Position numbers and translations under genes: made by a program. A DNA stretch of 9,003 nucleotides from Bifidobacterium breve (GTDB lineage: Bacteria > Actinomycetota > Actinomycetes > S36-B12), in the NCBI GenBank assembly GCA_945870085.1, contig CAMBQX010000065.1, forward strand, positions 1 through 9,003. Direction: 5' to 3'. This document shows positions 1 to 5,452 of this stretch, piece by piece (positions within the stretch are counted from its first letter, which is position 1; every line of letters begins with the position of its first letter). Under the pieces are notes generated by a model. That model saw only the letters and a list, made by a program, of their open reading frames with translations. It was not told the origin of the DNA and searched no databases.

Positions 1-99
1 GCGCTCCCACACCGTGATCTCGTATCCGGGTTCGAACTGCTTCACCAAACTCGCGAAATACAGGCCACCCGGACCCCCGCCAACGACTGCGATTTTCAT
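1..99 (-). CDS. FAD-dependent monooxygenase, salicylyl-CoA/anthraniloyl-CoA hydroxylase type (N-terminal 33 codons only)
   Basis: The 33 visible codons begin MKIAVVGGGPGGLYFA and run off the left edge in frame. The GGGPGG turn (residues 7-12) after a short beta strand is the dinucleotide-binding motif that holds the ADP part of FAD, and the following VWER is the usual end of the second strand, where the Glu binds the adenosine ribose. The wording GGGPGGLYFA resembles the flavin hydroxylases that act on CoA-activated aromatic acids (salicylyl-CoA 5-hydroxylase, anthraniloyl-CoA monooxygenase). That is a family resemblance on a short stretch; other class A flavin monooxygenases remain possible. 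The start is ATG at 99, supported by a strong ribosome binding site GAAGGAG (104-110 on the minus strand). It is divergent from the SDR gene, which could belong to the same catabolic unit. Confidence 0.8.
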   Translation of the reverse strand, partial: MKIAVVGGGPGGLYFASLVKQFEPGYEITVWER

Positions 100-109
100 A
101 GTTCTCCTT

Positions 110-147
110 CAGCGCTGGCGGCCTTGTCAGGCCAAGCTACCTGTAGC
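110..147. promoter_or_regulatory. Three consecutive palindromes in the divergent monooxygenase/SDR control region
   Basis: Three inverted repeats lie in a row: CAGCGCTG (110-117, perfect), GGCCT-TGTC-AGGCC (120-133) and GCTAC-CT-GTAGC (136-147). They end 6 nt before the -35 element of the SDR promoter and begin beside the ribosome binding site of the monooxygenase. They may be operator sites for a regulator of both genes, or short hairpins in the monooxygenase leader. No regulator gene is visible in the window, so the assignment is inference. Confidence 0.4.
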
Positions 148-149
148 GG

Positions 150-155
150 ATTATT
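150..155 (-). promoter_or_regulatory. Possible -10 element for the flavin monooxygenase gene
   Basis: Read on the minus strand this is AATAAT, matching five of six bases of TATAAT. It would give a transcript start about 40 nt before the monooxygenase ATG, with the palindromes at 110-147 lying at the start site and in the leader. I find no good -35 at 16-18 nt. It overlaps the -35 of the opposite promoter, so the two promoters would compete. Confidence 0.25.
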
Positions 156-181
156 GACTGTCGCCAAAATAGCGGTATAAA
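154..181 (+). promoter_or_regulatory. Sigma-70-type promoter for the SDR gene
   Basis: TTGACT (154-159) and TATAAA (176-181) are each one base from consensus and are separated by 16 nt. Transcription would start near 188, leaving a leader of about 40 nt before the SDR start codon. This is the best-matching promoter in the window. The palindromes at 110-147 lie just upstream of its -35. Confidence 0.65.
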
Positions 182-227
182 TTATCCCACGCAAGTCCAT
201 TTTCTCACCCTGCAGAAAGATGTGCCC

Positions 228-1028
228 ATGGCAACTAATCGCTCGATCACCCACCCGGCCGCCAGGTTCACTAACAAAGTCGCGATCGTGACCGGTGGTG
301 CCGGAGGCCTAGGGCGCCAGATTTGCCTAGGCATCGGCGCCGAGGGAGGCAAGGTCGCCGTCTTCGATATCAACGCCGAAGTGATCGAACAAACAGTCGC
401 CGAACTGATCGCCGACGGTATCGACGCGGTCGGGCACCTTGTCGATGTGCGCGATTCGGCCACCGTGACCGCAGCGGTCGGTGAGGTGGCCAACTACTTT
501 GGGCGCCTAGACATCTTGATCGCCGCGGCGGGCGGCAGTTTGACCACCCCAAGAGATCTAGCCGATATCTCACCCGCCGATCTTGATCTCGTCATCGACG
601 TCAATGTCAAAGGCACTTTCAACTGCGCCCAAGCTGTGGTCCCCCACCTGCACAATGCCGGCGGCGGGGCGATCGTCACGTTCTCCTCGATCGGTGGCCG
701 CTCATCTAGCCCGGTCACCGGCGTCCCGTATGCCGCCGCAAAGGCGGCGATCTTAGGTCTAACCCGACGCCTGGCCAAAGAGGTGGGGCCGGCCGGCATC
801 CGGGTCAATGCCATCGCCCCCGGGTTATTTCTCACCGGCCGGCTACAGGGAATGTTCGACGCCATGACCGAGGAAGATCGCGCCGAGGTACTCGGCGGCA
901 TCCCCTTGGGACGGATGCCCGAGTTACAGGAGTGCGTTGATCCGGTGCTCTTCCTTGCAAGCGACCAATCCTCCTACATCACCGGCGCGGTACTTGATGT
1001 CAACGGCGGCCGATTCATGGCCGGTTGA
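228..1028 (+). CDS. Short-chain dehydrogenase/reductase (classical SDR, NAD(H)-type)
   Basis: A 266-residue cytosolic oxidoreductase of the classical SDR family, which interconverts an alcohol and a ketone with a nicotinamide cofactor. Seen: cofactor motif TGGAGGLG (residues 22-29); an Asp at the end of the second strand (AVFD, D47), which usually selects NAD(H) over NADP(H); the active-site tetrad Asn126 (DVNVKG), Ser154, Tyr168 and Lys172 (YAAAK); and the C-terminal ITGAVLDVNGG common in FabG-like members. The usual NNAG motif reads AAAGG (99-103), a tolerated variant. Length is normal. I chose ATG 228 because AGAAAG (214-219), matching the 16S rRNA tail complement, precedes it by 8 nt; GTG at 222 is in frame but too close to that motif. 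The substrate cannot be read from sequence; the divergent aromatic-CoA-type monooxygenase hints at catabolism of an aromatic acyl-CoA (inference). Confidence 0.9.
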   Translation: MATNRSITHPAARFTNKVAIVTGGAGGLGRQICLGIGAEGGKVAVFDINAEVIEQTVAELIADGIDAVGHLVDVRDSATVTAAVGEVANYFGRLDILIAAAGGSLTTPRDLADISPADLDLVIDVNVKGTFNCAQAVVPHLHNAGGGAIVTFSSIGGRSSSPVTGVPYAAAKAAILGLTRRLAKEVGPAGIRVNAIAPGLFLTGRLQGMFDAMTEEDRAEVLGGIPLGRMPELQECVDPVLFLASDQSSYITGAVLDVNGGRFMAG

Positions 1029-1039
1029 TCCATCACGCC

Positions 1040-1045
1040 TACACT
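1040..1045 (+). promoter_or_regulatory. -10 element for leaderless transcription of the Lrp/AsnC-domain gene
   Basis: TACACT ends 6 nt before the ATG at 1052, which would put the transcript start on the start codon itself. There is no Shine-Dalgarno upstream of the ATG, and no recognisable -35. The same 6-nt spacing recurs before the glycerate kinase and helicase genes. Read-through from the SDR gene, 23 nt upstream, is also likely. Confidence 0.45.
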
Positions 1046-1051
1046 TCACCC

Positions 1052-1336
1052 ATGATCACTGCCCTTTGCTTTATCCAGGTAATACCCGAGCATGTCAACT
1101 CCGCGGGCGAAGCCATCGCCAAGATTCAAGGCGTCACGGCCGCTTATTCGGTGACCGGTAAAATTGACCTAGTGGTTCTCATTGAAGTGCGCACCCACGA
1201 GGACATCGCCAAAGTTGTCACCGATGGCATCTCCAAGGTGAAGGGCGTGCAGTCAACCGAAACCCATGTTTCGTTCCGCACATTTAATAATGCAGATATC
1301 GAAGCCGGGTTCTCACTCGGCGCTGAAGAGGGTTAA
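1052..1336 (+). CDS. Stand-alone Lrp/AsnC ligand-binding (RAM) domain protein
   Basis: A 94-residue protein consisting only of the ligand-sensing alpha/beta domain of the Lrp/AsnC family, without the helix-turn-helix DNA-binding part. Seen: the alternating pattern of the ferredoxin-like fold, the VTGKIDLVV turn (34-42) that begins the second strand, and the closing TETHVSFRTF (69-78). Wording and length match small actinobacterial members of the family. Such proteins form dimers and higher rings and bind amino acids or similar effectors; some associate with full-length Lrp regulators, but the role of stand-alone forms is poorly known. ATG 1052 is preferred over an in-frame TTG at 1025, because the latter overlaps the SDR stop and has no initiation signal. 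The TAA stop shares three bases with the stop of the convergent glycerate kinase gene. Confidence 0.88.
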   Translation: MITALCFIQVIPEHVNSAGEAIAKIQGVTAAYSVTGKIDLVVLIEVRTHEDIAKVVTDGISKVKGVQSTETHVSFRTFNNADIEAGFSLGAEEG

Positions 1337-2481
1337 AGCCCGCTAGCTTGTAGTCGATCACCTAGTATTTCAACGGCTTTGCCGAGCCAAGTGCGCGGAT
1401 CAGCAAGTGCCGCTTCGAGTGAACCGGCAACTTCAACTAGTGTCACGACATCACTCTCAGCTCGGATACCTAGTGATGCACATTGTTTCGCGGTCAGTGT
1501 CGAGGAGCCCGCGAGCGCATAAACCGGTTTACCCGCTGCCTTAGCGATCGACGCCACAAATGCCGGGCCTTTACCCGCCAAAGTTTGCTCATCAAGTCGA
1601 CCTTCACCAATTACCACCGCATCGGCATCGTCCACGGCAGACGATAAATCCGTTAATCGCGCTATAGTCTCCGCACCTGACTCAATATGCGCGCCGATTA
1701 GCCCTGACGCGGCTACCGCAAACCCGCCTGCAGCACCGGCTCCAGGAAGTTGTTCAAGTTCGCCCACCGTGAATCTCCCGGAATGTTGTGCAACAACCCT
1801 GCACCACCTGCTCATGGCCTCATCGACTTGGTAGCACTCTGCATCACTTAGGCCTTTTTGGGGTCCGAAGACGTGAGCCGCACCGGAAAGTCCACAGGCA
1901 GGGCTGTCGACATCTACCAGGAGGGTCCAGGTGCATCCGTCAATCAAATTTTGATTTACCGAAGGGCCGATGGACGAAACCCGCATCAGCCCACTCGCGG
2001 TCGGAGGTACTTCATCGCCGTTGGCGTCTTGGAGTTGGTAGCCAAGGCCGGCGAGTAAACCCAAACCACCATCAATCGAGGCACTGCCCCCCAAAGCAAT
2101 CAGCAGGTGCTTGGCACCTTGTGCTAGCGCCGCGTGTGCGGCCAGCCCAACACCAAAGCTTGAGGTATCCCAAGGGCGTGGCGCCAAATCTTGGACGCCA
2201 GCCAGGCCGCAAACTTCGGCCAATTCGATTACCGCAGTCGAGTCCTGCACGGCCATTCGAGAGCTGTTGGCGCGCATCAGTGCATCAACCGTGCTCGCTG
2301 ACACCTGCGAAAACCCAACAGCCAAGAGCACCTCAACGGTGCCATCACCTCCATCGGCAATTGGCACCGTGATGAACCTCGAACCGGGAAACTGTCCCGC
2401 TAATTGAGCACCGGCTAGATCTGCCACCTCACGGGCACTCAGGGAGCCCTTGAAGGCACTCGGTGCGAGCAGGATCAGCAT
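1333..2481 (-). CDS. glxK: Glycerate kinase (GlxK/GarK family)
   Basis: A 382-residue soluble kinase that phosphorylates D-glycerate with ATP, feeding glycerate from glyoxylate, glycolate or sugar-acid breakdown into lower glycolysis. Family members of this type usually make 2-phosphoglycerate. Motifs in order: LLAPSAFKGSLSA (4-16), PIADGGDGT (40-48), LGGSASIDGG (130-139), VDVDSPACG with FGPQKG (189-210), PGAGAAGG (246-253) and GEGRLDEQTLAGK (292-304). These span the whole length, so the gene appears intact and full length. The ATG at 2481 is preceded by a TACAAT box at 6 nt and has no Shine-Dalgarno, suggesting a leaderless message. No glyoxylate or glycolate pathway genes are adjacent, so the source of glycerate is not shown by context. 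Confidence 0.95.
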   Translation of the reverse strand: MLILLAPSAFKGSLSAREVADLAGAQLAGQFPGSRFITVPIADGGDGTVEVLLAVGFSQVSASTVDALMRANSSRMAVQDSTAVIELAEVCGLAGVQDLAPRPWDTSSFGVGLAAHAALAQGAKHLLIALGGSASIDGGLGLLAGLGYQLQDANGDEVPPTASGLMRVSSIGPSVNQNLIDGCTWTLLVDVDSPACGLSGAAHVFGPQKGLSDAECYQVDEAMSRWCRVVAQHSGRFTVGELEQLPGAGAAGGFAVAASGLIGAHIESGAETIARLTDLSSAVDDADAVVIGEGRLDEQTLAGKGPAFVASIAKAAGKPVYALAGSSTLTAKQCASLGIRAESDVVTLVEVAGSLEAALADPRTWLGKAVEILGDRLQASGL

Positions 2482-2487
2482 GTCCGA

Positions 2488-2517
2488 ATTGTACTATTCG
2501 AGAGTGGCGTAGGTCAC
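2488..2517 (-). promoter_or_regulatory. glxK: Promoter of the glycerate kinase gene (leaderless type)
   Basis: On the minus strand, GTGACC (2512-2517) and TACAAT (2488-2493) are separated by 18 nt. TACAAT is a five-of-six match to the -10 consensus and lies exactly 6 nt before the ATG, so the transcript probably begins at or beside the start codon. The -35 matches four of six bases. Confidence 0.55.
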
Positions 2518-2518
2518 A

Positions 2519-2527
2519 CCCCCCCCC
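2519..2527. repeat. Run of nine cytosines between divergent promoters
   Basis: A C9 homopolymer lies one base beyond the putative -35 of the glycerate kinase promoter and about 20 nt before the -35 region of the M23 peptidase gene. Such runs can change length by slippage during replication or be miscounted in sequencing. It lies outside both promoter cores, so any effect on expression is uncertain. Confidence 0.9.
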
Positions 2528-2566
2528 TATGAATCTCCTTCAGGATTTCGCCAACTAGCTCCGCAC

Positions 2567-2575
2567 TGATAGAAA
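2567..2575 (+). promoter_or_regulatory. Possible extended -10 element for the M23 peptidase gene
   Basis: TGATAGAAA fits the extended -10 form TG-N-TANNNN and ends 7 nt before the GTG start at 2583. TTCGCC at 2547-2552 sits 17 nt upstream but is a poor -35. The last base of the hexamer is A rather than the strongly preferred T, which weakens the call. Confidence 0.35.
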
Positions 2576-2582
2576 ATGCGTC

Positions 2583-3125
2583 GTGCGCATCTTTCGGGCC
2601 GGACTTTTAGCCCTACTGCTAACCGCCGGTGCTGGCCTTTCCCCCACGCTTGCGCAGGCGGATCCGGCACCGCGAGATCAACAGCCGTCGATCTCGATGC
2701 CAACATCGCCGGTACGCCTCTCTGCAAAGTTTGGTCAGAATGGCCCCTACTGGGGACCATACCCGCACACCGGACTCGATTTTGACGGCGACACTGGCGA
2801 TGCCGTCTTCGCCGTGGCTGACGGAGTAGTCAAAGAAGTCGGGATGCGTGGCAGTTTCGGTCGCACGGTCACTATTTCTCACGGTGACGGGGTGGCCTCA
2901 ATGTATGCGCACCTATCGGCCACCGAAGTAAATGTTGGTGACCAAGTTTTCGCTGGCGACCGAATCGCCCGCCTGGGTGCCACCGGAAACGTCTCTGGAT
3001 CGCATCTACATTTAGAGATTCAAGTCCGCGGCGTGCCTACCAATCCATATGAATTCTTGTTCGCCGCAAAACCTGGTAAGGCTAGTACGCCACCCGCGTG
3101 GGCATGCCGGATCTACGACTGCTAA
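2583..3125 (+). CDS. Secreted M23 (LytM-type) zinc metallopeptidase
   Basis: A 180-residue exported endopeptidase expected to cut peptide cross-links of peptidoglycan outside the membrane. Residues 1-26 form a signal peptide: positive MRIFR, a hydrophobic core rich in Leu and Ala, and an AQA cleavage site before Asp27. The M23 domain fills about 45-155 and keeps all key residues: zinc ligands His62 and Asp66 (HTGLD), catalytic His110 (MYAH), and His141/His143 (HLH). It is therefore probably active. It has no LysM or other wall-binding domain, and Cys174 and Cys180 at the C-terminus could form a disulfide. The GTG start is forced: an in-frame TAG at 2556 lies upstream and no other start exists before the signal peptide. 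Its stop abuts the stop of the convergent helicase gene, as I recall for the mycobacterial uvrD1 neighbourhood. Confidence 0.93.
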   Translation: MRIFRAGLLALLLTAGAGLSPTLAQADPAPRDQQPSISMPTSPVRLSAKFGQNGPYWGPYPHTGLDFDGDTGDAVFAVADGVVKEVGMRGSFGRTVTISHGDGVASMYAHLSATEVNVGDQVFAGDRIARLGATGNVSGSHLHLEIQVRGVPTNPYEFLFAAKPGKASTPPAWACRIYDC

Positions 3126-5366
3126 TTAGAGTTTTTCAACCGGCGCGTATCTAAGCAGCAAGCGCTTGAGACCCGAGGACCCAAAATCGATGGTGGCATC
3201 AGCTTTGGCGCCAACGCCATCAGCCGATACGACCGTGCCAAGACCAAATCGCTCATGAGTAACTCGATCACCGGCAGCCAGCACGATGGTTGGACCGTCG
3301 TTATCTGAACGGTCACTAAGTCGGCGCGCAGCGCTCGTGCTACTCGGTGAGGACCCAAATCCATTTGACCCAATTGGCATACTCATCGGCTCTTCACGCT
3401 CCCATTGCACATCAGGGATTTCGTCCAGGAAGCGGGAGGCGGGATTAAATGATGGGGTGCCCCATGCCGATCTCGTCATCGAACGCGTTACATAAAGCCG
3501 CTCACGCGCTCGAGTGATGCCGACGTAAGCAAGGCGGCGTTCTTCTTCTAGCTCCTTTGGATCACCGAGGGACCTCGAATGTGGAAAAATTCCATCCTCC
3601 ATCCCGGTTAGGAACACCACGGGAAATTCAAGGCCTTTTGCCGTGTGCAGTGTCATCAAAGTGACCACGCCACCGAGTTCATCGCGATCGGGGATCTCAT
3701 CGGCATCTGCAACAAGTGACACGCGCTCTAAGAAGTCAGTAAGGGTGCCTTCAGGGTTCTCGTTAGCAAACTCCTGGGCTACCGATTCGAGCTCCGCTAG
3801 GTTTTCAACCCGGGTTTCATCCTGGGGATCAGCTGACCCTTGCAATTCAGAAAGGTAACCACTTTGCTCAAGCACCGCTTGCAACACCATGGCGGCATCT
3901 GCCCCTGATTCAACGATCGTGCGCAGATCACTAAGCATTAGTGTGAAAGTCTCAATACTCGAAAGTGATCGGGTGGCAACACCGGGCGCCTCTGAAGCCC
4001 TATCCAAGGCCGCTGCGAACGAAATGCCAGCCCGCTGGGCGAATGCATCGACCATGGCCTCGGCGCGCTCACCGATACCCCGTTTGGGGACATTGAGGAT
4101 TCGCCTTAGCGAAACTTCATCGGTGGGGTTTGCGAGTGTTCGAAGATAAGCAACCGCGTCGCGCACTTCACGGCGCTCATAGAATCGGACGCCTCCGACT
4201 ACACGATAGGGCATCCCGACGCGAATGAAGATATCTTCAACTGAACGTGACTGCGCATTGGTTCGATAAAAGACCGCGACATCGCTTGACTTCAAACCCT
4301 CCTCATCACGCAGCCGCCTAATTTCGTTGGAGATGAACGATGCCTCATCATGTTCATCGTCAGCCACATAGCCAATGATGGCCGGGCCAGCTCCTGAGTC
4401 AGTCCAAAGATTCTTGGCACGACGGCTCCCGTTTCGCGAAATAACAGCATTAGCTGCCGTAAGAATTGTTTGGGTAGAACGATAATTCTGCTCCAGCACG
4501 ATCGTGCGGGCATTTGGGTAATCGCGCTCGAACTCCTCGATATTACGAATTGTCGCTCCGCGGAATGCGTAAATCGATTGGTCGGCATCACCAACCACAC
4601 AGAGTTCACCCGGTGGCAAATCGGCGGTACCCGGGCCCACCAACTCCTTGATAAGAACATATTGCGCGTGATTGGTATCTTGATATTCATCAACCAGAAT
4701 CTGTCTGAACCGGCGCCGATAGTGCTCCGCAACTTCTGGGAAAAGCTGCAATAGCGCAACCGTCGCCGATATTAGGTCATCGAAGTCAAATGCATTGGCG
4801 CGCTGCAGCCGCCGCTGATAATCACGGTAGGCCTCAGCGAGGGTTTGCTCCATGTGGTTACTTGCCTGCCGGGCAAACTGCTCGTAATCAATGAGCTCAT
4901 TTTTCAGGTTCGACACCTGCGCCAAGAAAGCCCTGGGGCTGTAGCGCTTGGGGTCTAGATCCAATTCGCGAATCACCATCGTCATGAGGCGCAAAGAGTC
5001 GGCTTGATCGTAGATGGTAAACGTGCGGCTGACTCCGAGTCGACCTGCTTCAATTCGCAGAATTCTCACGCAGGCACTATGAAATGTTGACACCCACATG
5101 GCTCGCGAACTTGAGCCGACTATCTCCGCAACTCGCTCCTTCATCTCACCGGCAGCCTTATTGGTGAAGGTGATCGCCAAGATTTCACTAGGTTGCGCGT
5201 CACCGGTAGCGAGCAGATGGGCAATGCGGCGAGTGAGGACCCTGGTCTTGCCCGAACCCGCACCTGCCACAATTAACAAGGGGGTACCCCGGTGCTCAAC
5301 GGCAGCCAGCTGCGCCGGATTTAGGTCTGACGTGAGCTCAGCTGCAGGCACCGGGTTGGTTGTCAC
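3126..5366 (-). CDS. pcrA: ATP-dependent DNA helicase PcrA/UvrD1 (superfamily 1A)
   Basis: A 746-residue 3'-to-5' helicase that unwinds DNA during nucleotide-excision repair, limits recombination by removing RecA filaments, and acts at stalled RNA polymerase. Motifs in order: Q-motif LNPAQ (15-19), Walker A GAGSGKT (35-41), motif Ia ITFTNKAA (65-72), Ib TFHSACVRILR (94-104), Walker B DEYQD (226-230), motif III VVGDADQSIYAFRGA (257-271), IV QNYRST (293-298), V TLHTAKGLEFP (572-582) and VI YVGITRARERLY (614-625). A low-complexity linker (about 655-695) leads to a C-terminal Tudor-like domain, GDRVTHERFGLGTVVS (699-714) onward, which in PcrA binds RNA polymerase. The gene is complete. GTG 5366 is chosen because TACGAT lies 6 nt upstream, as in other leaderless genes here; a nearby ATG is out of frame. 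No SOS (LexA) box was recognised upstream. Confidence 0.97.
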   Translation of the reverse strand: MTTNPVPAAELTSDLNPAQLAAVEHRGTPLLIVAGAGSGKTRVLTRRIAHLLATGDAQPSEILAITFTNKAAGEMKERVAEIVGSSSRAMWVSTFHSACVRILRIEAGRLGVSRTFTIYDQADSLRLMTMVIRELDLDPKRYSPRAFLAQVSNLKNELIDYEQFARQASNHMEQTLAEAYRDYQRRLQRANAFDFDDLISATVALLQLFPEVAEHYRRRFRQILVDEYQDTNHAQYVLIKELVGPGTADLPPGELCVVGDADQSIYAFRGATIRNIEEFERDYPNARTIVLEQNYRSTQTILTAANAVISRNGSRRAKNLWTDSGAGPAIIGYVADDEHDEASFISNEIRRLRDEEGLKSSDVAVFYRTNAQSRSVEDIFIRVGMPYRVVGGVRFYERREVRDAVAYLRTLANPTDEVSLRRILNVPKRGIGERAEAMVDAFAQRAGISFAAALDRASEAPGVATRSLSSIETFTLMLSDLRTIVESGADAAMVLQAVLEQSGYLSELQGSADPQDETRVENLAELESVAQEFANENPEGTLTDFLERVSLVADADEIPDRDELGGVVTLMTLHTAKGLEFPVVFLTGMEDGIFPHSRSLGDPKELEEERRLAYVGITRARERLYVTRSMTRSAWGTPSFNPASRFLDEIPDVQWEREEPMSMPIGSNGFGSSPSSTSAARRLSDRSDNDGPTIVLAAGDRVTHERFGLGTVVSADGVGAKADATIDFGSSGLKRLLLRYAPVEKL

Positions 5367-5372
5367 TGCTGC

Positions 5373-5396
5373 ATCGTAGGCAAGGTGCCTGACACC
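5373..5396 (-). promoter_or_regulatory. pcrA: pcrA promoter region: -10 hexamer with adjoining imperfect palindrome
   Basis: Read on the minus strand, TACGAT (5373-5378) lies exactly 6 nt before the GTG start, implying a leaderless transcript. Just upstream, in the spacer, GGTG-CCTGA-CACC (5384-5396) is an inverted repeat with 4-bp arms that could bind a regulator. No clear -35 is visible. The gap to the upstream secreted-protein gene is 86 nt, so pcrA probably has its own promoter here. Confidence 0.45.
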
Positions 5397-5452
5397 ACGA
5401 GTCGGCGGCTACACCTAGTTACTCAGCCCCGCAGGTCAGCGGATAGCGCCAA

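Noticed and set aside
1788..2372. 194-codon open frame on the plus strand inside the glycerate kinase gene
   Set aside because: It is antisense to a gene whose family motifs are intact along the whole length; the translation shows no recognisable domain and is a composition shadow.
2529..2558. Short open reading frame of nine codons upstream of the M23 gene, a possible leader peptide
   Set aside because: It has no ribosome binding site, lies upstream of the likely transcript start, and such short frames are expected by chance.
5429..5442. Possible terminator hairpin CCGC-AGGTCA-GCGG downstream of the secreted-protein gene
   Set aside because: The stem has only 4 bp with a 6-nt loop and no T-run; too weak to call.
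5367..5452. LexA/SOS box expected upstream of a uvrD-type gene
   Set aside because: No GAAC-N4-GTTC-like palindrome is present; the inverted repeat at 5384-5396 does not match it.
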